Shown: positions 1-8,448 of the stretch, piece by piece
Layout: each line of letters starts with the position of its first letter
Position numbering within the stretch: the stretch's first letter is position 1
Assembly (NCBI RefSeq): GCF_030400225.1
Contig: NZ_VJYB01000010.1
Span: 1-62,047, forward strand
DNA from: Lactobacillus sp. UCMA15818
GTDB lineage: Bacteria > Bacillota > Bacilli > Lactobacillales > Lactobacillaceae
Length of the DNA: 62,047 nucleotides
Direction: 5' to 3'
Notes under the pieces: generated by a model
Told to the model about the DNA's origin: nothing
The model's input: only the letters and a program-made list of their open reading frames with translations
The model's database searches: none
Made by a program: the position numbers and the translations under genes

Positions 1-41
1 ATGAAGGTTAATTCCCGTGTGGTAAGATGTTTATAGGTCAT
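1..41 (-). CDS. IS30-family transposase, N-terminal fragment cut by the window edge
   Basis: On the minus strand an ATG at 41 opens a frame reading MTYKHLTTRELTF before the window ends. This matches the very conserved start of IS30-family transposases (MTYxHLTxxEL), whose N-terminal helix-turn-helix binds the element ends. A GAGAGG ribosome site lies upstream. Only 13 codons are visible, so the catalytic DDE region cannot be checked. The rest of the element would lie left of position 1. Confidence 0.7.
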   Translation of the reverse strand, partial: MTYKHLTTRELTF

Positions 42-92
42 TTGTGGTTACCTCTCTTTTGATTAGGGATATTCAAAAGTCTACCACAAATG
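39..92 (-). promoter_or_regulatory. Inverted repeat that would hide the IS30 transposase start codon in read-through RNA
   Basis: CATTTGTGGT at 39-48 and ACCACAAATG at 83-92 are perfect 10-bp inverted arms. In a transcript entering from outside the element, the transposase ATG would be paired in this hairpin. A transcript starting between the arms would leave it free. Such fold-back inhibition is known for other IS elements. The same arms followed by a T run at 95-100 could also act as a terminator on the plus strand. Confidence 0.45.
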
Positions 93-130
93 GCTTTTTT
101 ATTTCTAACTTAATTTTACAAACGACGAAT

Positions 131-172
131 ACAAAAAGAACCTCAATGAAATTATGTGTCTCACTAAGGTTC
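131..172 (-). terminator. Rho-independent terminator after csbD-glsB
   Basis: Arms at 139-149 and 161-171 pair over 11 positions, with G-U pairs in the RNA. On the minus strand they are followed by a T run (A run at 132-137). It lies just downstream of the glsB-like stop codon. Confidence 0.6.
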
Positions 173-211
173 CTATTATTTTTTATACTTCTCAAATAAA
201 AAGATACTACT

Positions 212-454
212 TTAATGTCTAAACAAAATAAATGAGACTAACCATACAAGTACTACCGCTCCGATAATTGATGGTATAATCGCCATTCCAGCTACTTGCG
301 GTCCCCAAGAACCAAGTACCGCTTCACCAATTGACGAACCAACTAACCCTGCAACAATATTACTAATCCATCCCATTGATTTACCTTTACTAGTAATTGC
401 GCCTGCAATTGCACCAATAATCGCACCCACAATTAAGACCCATAACCAATGCAT
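212..454 (-). CDS. GlsB/YeaQ/YmgE-family stress response membrane protein
   Basis: This is an 80-residue, glycine-rich, very hydrophobic protein with three predicted membrane segments and the GAIAGxITxxGKSMG loop typical of the transglycosylase-associated family. Members are small inner-membrane proteins induced by stress; no enzymatic activity is established. A GGGGGAGAGG ribosome site precedes the ATG. It lies 36 bp downstream of csbD in the same direction and ahead of a terminator, so the two probably form one stress transcript. Confidence 0.85.
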   Translation of the reverse strand: MHWLWVLIVGAIIGAIAGAITSKGKSMGWISNIVAGLVGSSIGEAVLGSWGPQVAGMAIIPSIIGAVVLVWLVSFILFRH

Positions 455-490
455 AACCTCTCCCCCTTAATACAACACTATTTACCAGAA

Positions 491-697
491 TTACTTATCA
501 ATTTTTGATTTCAAATCTGCAGCAGCATCTTTAACTGCATCCTTAGCATCGCCAAATTTTTCTTTGGCTTTACCTAAAAGGCCTTCTGCCTTTCCTTGTG
601 CTTCGCGAGCCTTGTCACCAGTCGCTTTTCCTTCAACTTCTTTAGCCTTACCAGTAACTTTATCCTTTGTTCCTTCAACTTTGTCATTCAAACTCAT
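491..697 (-). CDS. CsbD-family stress protein
   Basis: This is a 68-residue hydrophilic Lys/Ala/Glu/Asp-rich protein with repeated KxxGKAKExEGKATGD-like segments, the hallmark of CsbD-like proteins. CsbD is a general-stress protein in Bacillus; its molecular role is unknown. The start was placed at the inner ATG (MSLNDKVEGT) because AAGGGGG sits 8 bp before it. The upstream ATG at 715 overlaps that ribosome site. A good promoter lies at 763-791 and the glsB-like gene follows. Confidence 0.85.
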   Translation of the reverse strand: MSLNDKVEGTKDKVTGKAKEVEGKATGDKAREAQGKAEGLLGKAKEKFGDAKDAVKDAAADLKSKIDK

Positions 698-762
698 AAG
701 TTTAGCCCCCTTCAAAGATTTACTCTGTAATTAAGCTACACGGAACACTTAACCCTACTTAG

Positions 763-791
763 ATTCTAACAAAGGTTAATATTGTAATCAA
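763..791 (-). promoter_or_regulatory. Promoter of csbD-glsB
   Basis: On the minus strand TTGATT (786-791) and TAGAAT (763-768) are separated by 17 bp. They lie about 65 bp upstream of the csbD start, in the right orientation. Confidence 0.6.
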
Positions 792-907
792 TTTTTTTGC
801 TTTCACAAAATTAAAACAAATATCTTTTTAATTTCTCTCCAACAAAAAAATCTCCATCACTCAAAATATGACTTTGTACAACCATCCTAAGATTGTCGAA
901 AGGTTCA

Positions 908-3652
908 TTAAATTTTTGATTTGCTTGCTTTTTTTGAATACACGAGTCTTGCAATTTTCAATAATTCTGTGACTATCAGTACAATTAATCCCGTTATGCT
1001 TGGGATTACCCAGCCATAAAAGAAATTAATTGATCCAGTGTGGAATATTTCCTGCATAAATGGTAAGTAAATAATTCCCATCTGGAGCAACAACAATATA
1101 CCTATAATATAAAAGGCGATTTTATTTTGGAAGAAATATTTCGAAAAAACAAGATGATTATTTCGGATATTGAACAAGTAAAATATCTTACCAAAGATAA
1201 TAATATTCAATGTCATAGTACTCCCCATCACATGTGACATTCCCAGAGCAGTCATGCCATTGTACATAATCATACCTAAACTCGCTATCAGAATCGAGAC
1301 ATAGGCAATTTCGACAATATCAAACTTCGTCAAAATCCCACGGCTGATGTCCCTAGGTCCCCTAGTCATGATTCCATTTTCTGCGGGTTCGAAGATAAAA
1401 GCAAATTGAATTGTCAATGCTGAAACCATGTTAATCCACAGTAATTGTGTCGGATATAGCGGCATCGTCTGATCTAACAGGATACTGAAAACAACAATTA
1501 AGCCTTCCGCGAAACTCGTAGGCAGTAAGAAACGAATTGTCTTACGAATATTGTCAAAAACTAATCGTCCTTCTTTGACAGCAGAAAGAACAGTTGTAAA
1601 GTTATCATCAGCCAATACCATATCGGCTGAACCTTTGGCCACATCCGTGCCTTTAATCCCCATTGCAACACCTATATCAGCTTGTTTAAGTGCAGGCGCA
1701 TCATTTACGCCATCCCCTGTCATTGAAACAACGTGCTTCCTTTGCTGCTGTGCCTTCACAATTTTTAACTTATCACTTGGAGTTGTTCGCGCAAATACCG
1801 TATACTTATCGATTTTGTCAATCAATTCCTGGTCAGACATCTTATCCAGTTCTGGCCCCGTAACGGCTTTTAAATTCTCACCCATATCAAGCTGATTTGC
1901 AATAGCCAACGCAGTATTAGGATCATCGCCAGTAATCATCTTAACTTTAACGCCAGCATATCTGAGTTGCCTGATAGCAGCTTTGACTTCTTCTCTTGGA
2001 GGATCAATTATTCCAACTATCCCAACAAATTCAAACTGCTCCCCTATTTTTGCCGGATTGACAAGTTCTTCAGTCTCGTTAACTTTCTGTAGTCCCAGTC
2101 CAACCACACGTTTTCCTTGTTTAGAAAGTTTTACGACTTTATCTAGCCATTGTTGTTCTCCTGCAAACTCAGGATTAAACTTCTTGATTTTATTTAATAA
2201 AGTCTGTGGAGCTCCTTTGACCATTAAATAACGCTGACGTTCATCTTGTACAAGTCTTGCAGAATACCTAAATTCCGAATCAAAAGGAAGTGAATCAATC
2301 TCAGTTACATCTGGTTCTTTCCCAGTGATCTTATGATAGAGTCCCGTTAATGCCCCATCTGTCGGTTCACCTGTCAGCACCCAAGCACCATCTTCCAAAT
2401 GAAATGAGGCATCAGTCGTCTGTCCAGCAATCTTAATAAGCTTACGCAACTTATCATCATTTTCCCAAGTTGCAACTCTATTATTAGTGTCAAGAATTTG
2501 ACCAGAAGCATCATAACCAACACCAGACACCGTATATTCACCATTGAGAGTCACTATGTCAGTTACAGTCATTTCTTCATTCTTAGTAAGTGTTCCTGTC
2601 TTATCAGTATTGACAATATCAACAGCCCCAAGGGTTTCTACAGCCGGTAAAGTCTTAACAATTGCATTTTTACCAGTTAGTTTTCTAGTACCCATGGCCA
2701 ACACTACTGAAACACTCGCTGGCATCCCCTCTGGCATTGAACCCACAACCAAGGTAATAATCGCAACTGTCAAGGTAGGCAGACTATAGATTTCAAGATG
2801 CATTCCTAAGAAAAAGAGTAATACCGCAATTGCCAAAATAGCTAGTGATAATGTAATTCCCAACCTATTCAAGTTTTTCATCAGTGGTGTTGCTTTACTT
2901 TTGACTTTAATTACATCAGACTGAATCTTACCAATTTGTGACTGCATCCCTGTTGCCACTACAATTCCTGTACCAGAGCCACTTGTTACTGCTGTAGCGG
3001 CAAATGCCATATTTGCTCTTTCGGCCAATGGGACATTTTCTTTGGCAATTACCTCTTCAATTTTATCAACAGAATTAGTTTCGCCCGTTAGTGTCGACTC
3101 TTGTATCTTCAAGTTATCAGCCGTTAACAAACGCATATCAGCTGGAACAGAATCTCCTGCCTCAAGACTAACAATGTCTCCAATCACAATTTCTTTAGCT
3201 TCCATCAGCTTACGTTGCCCATCGCGAATAACAAAACTCTCAGCTACCAACAATTCTTGAATCTTGTTCAAAGCATTGTCAGCAGAAACCTCTTGAAAAA
3301 AGCCTACAAAAGCATTCGCGATGATTACAGAACCGATAACAATCGAATCTGGATAGTGTCGCATTAGCAGTGTAACAATTGCAGTTATTGCCAAAATATA
3401 GACAATACTGTTATTAAATTGCTTGAAAAAAAGAATCCAGTTAGATTTTTTCTTAACTTCAAGTTCATTTTTTCCGAATTTTTTCAATCTTTGTTCTGCC
3501 GCTTCAGTGCTTAATCCAGTAATTGCATCCGTCTGATACCTGTTCTCTAACTGTGCAGAACTTTTCTGCCAATTTTGCTTCTGACTGGGGGCGCCATCGT
3601 CTCCTGTGTCCTCATCTTGTTCAATTAAATGTGTTTGTTGATCATCTTGCAT
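908..3652 (-). CDS. P2-type cation-transporting ATPase
   Basis: This 914-residue P-type ATPase pumps cations across the membrane using a phospho-aspartate intermediate. Visible landmarks are an N-terminal cation-ATPase domain, TLTGET in the actuator (about residue 189), PEGMP in the fourth membrane helix (about 307), the phosphorylation motif DKTGTLT (about 350), then TGDD and GDGVND, and a C-terminal six-helix block. The sixth helix reads NMVSALT where calcium pumps have NLVTDGLP, so the calcium-ligand Asp is missing and the ion is uncertain. The start was set at the second ATG (3652), because AAAGGA lies about 11 bp upstream of it and directly abuts the first. The leader carries a small open frame at 3682-3729. 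Confidence 0.85.
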   Translation of the reverse strand: MQDDQQTHLIEQDEDTGDDGAPSQKQNWQKSSAQLENRYQTDAITGLSTEAAEQRLKKFGKNELEVKKKSNWILFFKQFNNSIVYILAITAIVTLLMRHYPDSIVIGSVIIANAFVGFFQEVSADNALNKIQELLVAESFVIRDGQRKLMEAKEIVIGDIVSLEAGDSVPADMRLLTADNLKIQESTLTGETNSVDKIEEVIAKENVPLAERANMAFAATAVTSGSGTGIVVATGMQSQIGKIQSDVIKVKSKATPLMKNLNRLGITLSLAILAIAVLLFFLGMHLEIYSLPTLTVAIITLVVGSMPEGMPASVSVVLAMGTRKLTGKNAIVKTLPAVETLGAVDIVNTDKTGTLTKNEEMTVTDIVTLNGEYTVSGVGYDASGQILDTNNRVATWENDDKLRKLIKIAGQTTDASFHLEDGAWVLTGEPTDGALTGLYHKITGKEPDVTEIDSLPFDSEFRYSARLVQDERQRYLMVKGAPQTLLNKIKKFNPEFAGEQQWLDKVVKLSKQGKRVVGLGLQKVNETEELVNPAKIGEQFEFVGIVGIIDPPREEVKAAIRQLRYAGVKVKMITGDDPNTALAIANQLDMGENLKAVTGPELDKMSDQELIDKIDKYTVFARTTPSDKLKIVKAQQQRKHVVSMTGDGVNDAPALKQADIGVAMGIKGTDVAKGSADMVLADDNFTTVLSAVKEGRLVFDNIRKTIRFLLPTSFAEGLIVVFSILLDQTMPLYPTQLLWINMVSALTIQFAFIFEPAENGIMTRGPRDISRGILTKFDIVEIAYVSILIASLGMIMYNGMTALGMSHVMGSTMTLNIIIFGKIFYLFNIRNNHLVFSKYFFQNKIAFYIIGILLLLQMGIIYLPFMQEIFHTGSINFFYGWVIPSITGLIVLIVTELLKIARLVYSKKASKSKI

Positions 3653-3681
3653 TAATAAAATCATCCTTTTCTATTCGTATT

Positions 3682-3729
3682 TTATCGATCTGGTATATGA
3701 AGCCCTAGTAATCCCTTTCTGATAGTCAT
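3682..3729 (-). CDS. Possible 15-residue upstream peptide in the ATPase leader
   Basis: The ATPase leader contains an extended Shine-Dalgarno match, GGAGGTGAT, running into an ATG that opens a frame reading MTIRKGLLGLHIPDR and a stop. The stop is about 30 bp before the ATPase start. The spacing from GGAGG to this ATG is short (2 bp), so translation is uncertain. It could be a regulatory upstream ORF or simply a strong ribosome stand-by site. No yybP-ykoY manganese riboswitch motif was recognised. Confidence 0.3.
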   Translation of the reverse strand: MTIRKGLLGLHIPDR

Positions 3730-3860
3730 CACCTCCACTTATTATTACTATTCATTATAAAGGATAGTGCCCTAAAAATAAAATTTCAAAGTTTTAAGAT
3801 TGCAAAAAAACTTGTTATATTCAATAATTAACTGATGCTAATAAAAAGGACGTTTGAATA

Positions 3861-5300
3861 TTGAAAAAAAGTAATCGGATCTTGATTTTATGTGCTATTT
3901 TCATAGCAACATTTATGACTTCAGTAGAAGTTACCATTGTTACCACCGCTTTACCTTCCATCATCAGTCAGCTTCATGGTCTCTCATTTCAAAGTTGGAT
4001 AATGAGTTCTTATCTCTTAACAACTGCCATCACTACTCCTATTTATGGAAAACTAGCAGACATTTGGGGAAGAAAATCATTATTTCAATTTGGCATTGTA
4101 CTATTTACCCTTGGATCTTTACTGAGCGGTCTAGCTCCCAATATTTTCTTTCTAATTATCGCACGCTGTCTCCAAGGAATTGGTGCTGGTTCTGTAATTC
4201 CACTTACATTCACTATTATCGCGGATCTTTATTCGTTCAAGGAACGTGCAAAAGTCATGGCATTCACTAATACCGCGTGGGGGCTGTCTGCACTTATCGG
4301 TCCACTCTTAGGGGGATTCCTCGTGGATCAATTAAGCTGGCATTGGGTCTTTTTCGTCAATGTTCCCTTGGGAGTATTAGTATTTGCAGTAATTGCAGCT
4401 GGTTACCACGAAACTTATACGAAACAAAAAATTACTGACATTGATAAGGCGGGAGTATTCTTTCTATCACTTACCTTATTGCTATTACTGCTAGGCATTC
4501 AGCTGTTAAACACCCAACTTATTTTTGGAATCATCGTCCTTATAATCTCAAGCGCTTGTTTGCTATTCTTTTCCCTAGCAGAAAGAAGGGCAAAAGATCC
4601 AATAATTCCAATCTCAATGTTTGCTAATCGTACATTCTCAAATCAAGTTATTACAGCCACTTTGTTAAGTGGGATTTTGATTTGCTACGAAATATATTTT
4701 CCTATATGGTTGCAGTCGCTTTACCATGTCCCAGCAACAGTCTCTGGACTTGTTGTAACTTCAAGTTCTGTTATGTGGCTGCTTTCGTCCTTTTTTGTTG
4801 GCCCTTTGCTACAAAGGTTCTCCCCTAAAAAAATTATATTAGTTGTCGTTGTCATCCAATGCATAAGTTATTTGCCTCTACTGGGAGCTAGTATGGCTTT
4901 CCCCGACTGGGCATTCTATATAATTGCCGCAATTAGTGGTGCTGGTATGGGAGTCGTTATCAGCATGAATATCATGCTATGTCAACACTTGGTCACACCG
5001 GAACAAGTTGGGTCAGCAACAGCCATAATCACCTTGGGCAGGTCGCTTGGACCAACTATAATGACTGGGATATATGGAGCTGCCTTAAATATTATTATTA
5101 AAAACAATCTTGACGGGATTTCACTTACTCAAGTTAACAACACTATCAGTTCTGCTAGTAAAAAGACGGCTGAAAATCAACTTAGTATTGAAAATATTAT
5201 TTTACAAGCACTGCATGGTGTCTTTGGAATTGCGATTCTTCTTTTTATTGTTATCCTTATTGCTAACGTACTTGATCCAAATAAGAAAATCATTGACTAA
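3861..5300 (+). CDS. DHA2-family MFS multidrug efflux transporter
   Basis: This is a 479-residue membrane protein of the drug:H+ antiporter-2 (EmrB/QacA) type. It has about 14 hydrophobic segments, GKLADIWGRKS between helices 2 and 3 (MFS motif A), a motif-C-like stretch (GLSALIGPLLGG) in helix 5 and the WHWVFFVNVPLG signature. It probably exports toxic amphipathic compounds by proton exchange. The start is TTG at 3861, supported by AAAAAGGA 10 bp upstream. It is divergent from the P-type ATPase. No dedicated regulator is adjacent. Confidence 0.85.
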   Translation: MKKSNRILILCAIFIATFMTSVEVTIVTTALPSIISQLHGLSFQSWIMSSYLLTTAITTPIYGKLADIWGRKSLFQFGIVLFTLGSLLSGLAPNIFFLIIARCLQGIGAGSVIPLTFTIIADLYSFKERAKVMAFTNTAWGLSALIGPLLGGFLVDQLSWHWVFFVNVPLGVLVFAVIAAGYHETYTKQKITDIDKAGVFFLSLTLLLLLLGIQLLNTQLIFGIIVLIISSACLLFFSLAERRAKDPIIPISMFANRTFSNQVITATLLSGILICYEIYFPIWLQSLYHVPATVSGLVVTSSSVMWLLSSFFVGPLLQRFSPKKIILVVVVIQCISYLPLLGASMAFPDWAFYIIAAISGAGMGVVISMNIMLCQHLVTPEQVGSATAIITLGRSLGPTIMTGIYGAALNIIIKNNLDGISLTQVNNTISSASKKTAENQLSIENIILQALHGVFGIAILLFIVILIANVLDPNKKIID

Positions 5301-5430
5301 TTTGACAGTTGCGGGAGTATTCTTTACACATTAATTACAATATTTATAACAGTTTCTTACCCTACCGGATTATAATAATCGTTAGATAATAATCTTTTTG
5401 ATTGAACTTCTAAAAGGGTGGTAAAAAATA

Positions 5431-6114
5431 ATGGAACAAACTTTGATTTTTGGTCATCGTGGCTTCCCTGCAAAATACGCTGAGAATTCACTTGAAGGCT
5501 TCCGCTACGCAATTGAACATCACATAGATAGATTAGAATTTGATATTCATTTGACCAAAGACAGCATACCTGTCGTGCTTCATGATGAAACTGTTGATCG
5601 AACAACCGGTGAAAAGGGAGAAATTCGCTCCTTTTCTCTCTCAGAATTGCGTGAATTCAAATTAGATAATGGTGAACCAATTCCAACTTTAGCTGAAATA
5701 CTTGAATTAGTTGGTACCTCTCCAGTTCAGTTGAATATTGAGTTAAAAACTGACAAAATAAACTATCCTGGAATTGAAAAAATCGTTCTTGATACCGTTA
5801 AGGGTTATAATTTGGACAAACCTGTTATCTATTCATCTTTCAATTTGGATACATTAAAGAGATGCAAAAAAATTGATGCTTCGCAGCTATATTGCTGGTT
5901 AACTATGCACAAAGTACCTGAAGCTGCACTATTTATTAAAAAATTGGGTTTATCAGGGCTGCACCTGCACCATTACCAAAAAGGTGATATTCTCCAAAGA
6001 ATTTGGACAGTGAACGACTCATTTAAAATCAAAAAATTATTTAATCAACAAGTAGCAGGAATCATTACCGATAATTTTGAAAAAGCCTTTAAAATCAGAG
6101 AAAAAATGTTGTAA
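5431..6114 (+). CDS. Glycerophosphodiester phosphodiesterase (GDPD family)
   Basis: This 227-residue cytoplasmic enzyme probably hydrolyses glycerophosphodiesters to glycerol-3-phosphate and an alcohol. It has the GDPD signature FGHRGF...AENSLEGF near the N-terminus, the metal-ligand stretch LEFDIHLTKD, HDETVDRTT, and the late IELKTD and IWTVND motifs. There is no signal peptide. AAAGGGTGG precedes the ATG. It stands alone between two converging or unrelated units and ends before a large palindromic terminator. Confidence 0.85.
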   Translation: MEQTLIFGHRGFPAKYAENSLEGFRYAIEHHIDRLEFDIHLTKDSIPVVLHDETVDRTTGEKGEIRSFSLSELREFKLDNGEPIPTLAEILELVGTSPVQLNIELKTDKINYPGIEKIVLDTVKGYNLDKPVIYSSFNLDTLKRCKKIDASQLYCWLTMHKVPEAALFIKKLGLSGLHLHHYQKGDILQRIWTVNDSFKIKKLFNQQVAGIITDNFEKAFKIREKML

Positions 6115-6120
6115 AAAAAG

Positions 6121-6256
6121 AGGATATGCCAGGAGTCAGATAAATTTGAGGACTAAACCGAAATTATGTGGAAAATTTTGACTTATGAAACGCATTTATT
6201 CGTGATCAATAGAGGACTAGATCAAAAGTTAACTTTTGATCTAGTCCTCTATTGAT
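6121..6256 (-). repeat. Dispersed intergenic repeat, copy 1 (minus orientation, partial)
   Basis: Read on the minus strand it has the family order: TCAAAAGTTAA hairpin, AT-rich bridge, then GTTTCATAAGTCAAAAT and a decayed tail. The central CATAGCAAAG palindrome is missing. See the repeat finding for the full list of copies. Confidence 0.6.
6205..6256. terminator. 52-bp perfect palindrome, bidirectional terminator
   Basis: Positions 6205-6230 and 6231-6256 are exact reverse complements with no spacer, centred on GTTAAC. It lies between the converging gdpD-like and scrA genes and forms the hairpin part of repeat copy 1. A bidirectional terminator is the simplest role. Confidence 0.65.
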
Positions 6257-6281
6257 TCCAGAAAACACAAACCTATGCTTC

Positions 6282-8243
6282 CTAACGTCTCGTAACCGCC
6301 ACTAACTTATCACCAACAGTCACCCTTTCTGTCTTGATTCTATCCACACTTGCATAATCAACAGTATTTGTCACCACAACCATCACCGTTGTATCATATC
6401 CAGCAGATTTGACAGCTACTACATCGAAATTCCCTAACTTCTGGCCTTTTTCTACGTGCTGTCCTTGAACAACTTCAGAAGTGAAATGCTTTCCCTTAAG
6501 CTCAACAGTATCAATTCCAAGGTGTAATAGGACTTCTGCACCATTGTCCGACTTTATTCCATATGCATGTTTTGTTTCATATGCAACAGTGATTTCACCA
6601 GAAACTGGGGCAAAAACATCTCCATTATTTGGAATAATTGCAGCGCCATCACCCATTAACTTGGCTGAAAATACCTTATCATTCACAGTAGTTAAAGATT
6701 CTGCTTCTCCGGCAACTGGAGCGACGATAATCTCATCTTTGAGATTTATTTGTCGTTGTGCAACTTCAGTAGCCTCTTGTTCAACCTCAACTTGTTCAGT
6801 ACCGCTTGCAACTGGTAATGGATCAATTAATTGCTGATGACTCTTTCCATATAGATAAGTTAACGTAAATGCCATTGCGAAACTAATTAATTCTCCAACT
6901 GCATACATTGGAATTGACTTAACATCAACCGACAAGAACCCAATAAAGCCAGCTGAGCCAAGCGAACGTGCCAAAACATGGAAGAAGCCTGCAAAAGCAG
7001 ATGAAATTCCTGCAGCAATGATCGCACAAAAGAATGGAAACTTGAGTTTCAAATTAACTCCAAACATCGCTGGTTCTGTAATTCCTAAAAGAGCAGATGC
7101 ACTCGCTGAAGATGCAAGGCCACGTAGTTTTTGGTTTTTTGAAAGTAAGTATACCGCAAGACAGGCCGCACCTTGAGCAACATTAGCCATTGACGCGATT
7201 ACAAAAATAAAATCACCACCGGTTTTTCCAATGTTTGAAATAAGCTGAGTCTCAATTGCTGGGAAGCTCTGATGCAATCCTGTAAGAACAATTGGGGAAT
7301 ACAATAATCCAAAGACCCCAGTCCCAACAAAACCACCAGTGTTATATAACCAAACAATTCCACTTGTGATACCATCACTGACCGTTCTCATCACTGGACC
7401 TACAACTGTAAAGGTCAATAACCCAGTTATAATAATTGCTAATAGTGGTGTAAAAGTAAAATCAAGGGCACTCGGCAATTTTTTGTGAAAGAATTTTTCT
7501 AGATTGGCTAAAATATAAACCGCTGCCAAAGTTGGAATTACTGAATTTTGATAACCTGCTTGGGCAACATTCAAGCCGAATATATGCCAATATGTCATCT
7601 TCCCCGCCGCCAAAGCTGTAGCAACATCACCAGAAGTTATTAATGATGGCGCACACATTATCATTCCCATTGCGGCTCCGAGATATTGATTCCCACCGAA
7701 GCGCTTCGCAGCTGAAACACCCACTAAAATTGGCATAAAAGTAAATGGTGCACCTGCCATCAAATTAATAATTTCATCTAGCCCTGTAAATTGTGGATAC
7801 ATCTGAATAATTGATTTAGCACCAAACAACCCTTGTGCAGTTAAAATATTATTAAGGGCCATCAATAAACCACCGGCAACTAAGGCTGGAATAATTGGAA
7901 CAAAAATATCAGATAATAACTTTATGAATGCCATTACTGGATTAAATTTTTTGTCTTTTTCTACAACTTTTTTCAATTCTTCTGTGGTCGCTTCTGAAAG
8001 ACCGGTCTGTTTTATTAATTCTTCATAAACATTGTTTACATCACCTGGGCCGATAATAATTTGAAACTGACCATTGGTTTTAAATGTCCCCTTGACTCCT
8101 GGATTATTTTCCAATGCATTTTGATCAATTTTTTCATCATCTTTTAACACTAGTCTTAAACGTGTAGCACAATGAGCTGCTGCCACAATATTATCTTGAT
8201 TAAGAGCTTTTATAATATCTGTAGCTACTTTTTTGTGATTCAT
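6282..8243 (-). CDS. scrA: Sucrose-specific PTS transporter EIIBCA
   Basis: This 653-residue membrane permease takes up and phosphorylates sucrose to sucrose-6-phosphate. Domain order is EIIB (phospho-Cys in [10 protein letters not shown], Cys25), EIIC membrane domain (about 105-465, with the GITEPAMFG motif) and a C-terminal EIIA domain with its phospho-His in [10 protein letters not shown]. The length is normal for the glucoside/sucrose BCA class. It is divergent from scrB-scrR-scrK with operator-like sites in between. Beta-glucoside or trehalose specificity is possible in this family, but the scr neighbours make sucrose most likely. Confidence 0.9.
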   Translation of the reverse strand: MNHKKVATDIIKALNQDNIVAAAHCATRLRLVLKDDEKIDQNALENNPGVKGTFKTNGQFQIIIGPGDVNNVYEELIKQTGLSEATTEELKKVVEKDKKFNPVMAFIKLLSDIFVPIIPALVAGGLLMALNNILTAQGLFGAKSIIQMYPQFTGLDEIINLMAGAPFTFMPILVGVSAAKRFGGNQYLGAAMGMIMCAPSLITSGDVATALAAGKMTYWHIFGLNVAQAGYQNSVIPTLAAVYILANLEKFFHKKLPSALDFTFTPLLAIIITGLLTFTVVGPVMRTVSDGITSGIVWLYNTGGFVGTGVFGLLYSPIVLTGLHQSFPAIETQLISNIGKTGGDFIFVIASMANVAQGAACLAVYLLSKNQKLRGLASSASASALLGITEPAMFGVNLKLKFPFFCAIIAAGISSAFAGFFHVLARSLGSAGFIGFLSVDVKSIPMYAVGELISFAMAFTLTYLYGKSHQQLIDPLPVASGTEQVEVEQEATEVAQRQINLKDEIIVAPVAGEAESLTTVNDKVFSAKLMGDGAAIIPNNGDVFAPVSGEITVAYETKHAYGIKSDNGAEVLLHLGIDTVELKGKHFTSEVVQGQHVEKGQKLGNFDVVAVKSAGYDTTVMVVVTNTVDYASVDRIKTERVTVGDKLVAVTRR

Positions 8244-8260
8244 GATAATACACTCCTTTT

Positions 8261-8312
8261 TGAAAACGTTTTATTTACACTTCTATCATACCTAATAATT
8301 TCAATATGTCAA
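8261..8312 (-). promoter_or_regulatory. scrA promoter with LacI/CcpA-type operator
   Basis: On the minus strand TTGACA (8307-8312) and TATGAT (8285-8290) are 16 bp apart. Downstream, 8261-8274 reads TGAAAACGTTTTAT on the plus strand, a near-palindrome around CG that fits both ScrR (LacI family) and CcpA cre sites. Its place just after the start point suggests repression. Confidence 0.65.
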
Positions 8313-8379
8313 TCGTTTATCACAAAACTTTTTTTTATTTATTTGTTGTTGTTATATATAGGATTAAAATGGCATTCGT

Positions 8380-8433
8380 TTGACATATTAACTTAAACAC
8401 GATAAAATCAGCTCATATAAGATAACGGTTTCA
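8380..8433 (+). promoter_or_regulatory. scrBRK promoter with LacI/CcpA-type operator
   Basis: TTGACA (8380-8385), a 17-bp spacer and TAAAAT (8403-8408) form a strong promoter. An operator-like site at 8420-8433 reads TGAAACCGTTATCT on the minus strand, matching the cre consensus TGWAANCGNTNWCW. It lies just downstream of the -10 box and ahead of the ribosome site, mirroring the scrA side. Confidence 0.7.
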
Positions 8434-8448
8434 AGGAGGAATATCTTT

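Noticed and set aside
3665-3760. yybP-ykoY manganese riboswitch upstream of the P-type ATPase
   Set aside because: The conserved loop sequences of that riboswitch were not found; only a strong ribosome site and a short frame are visible.
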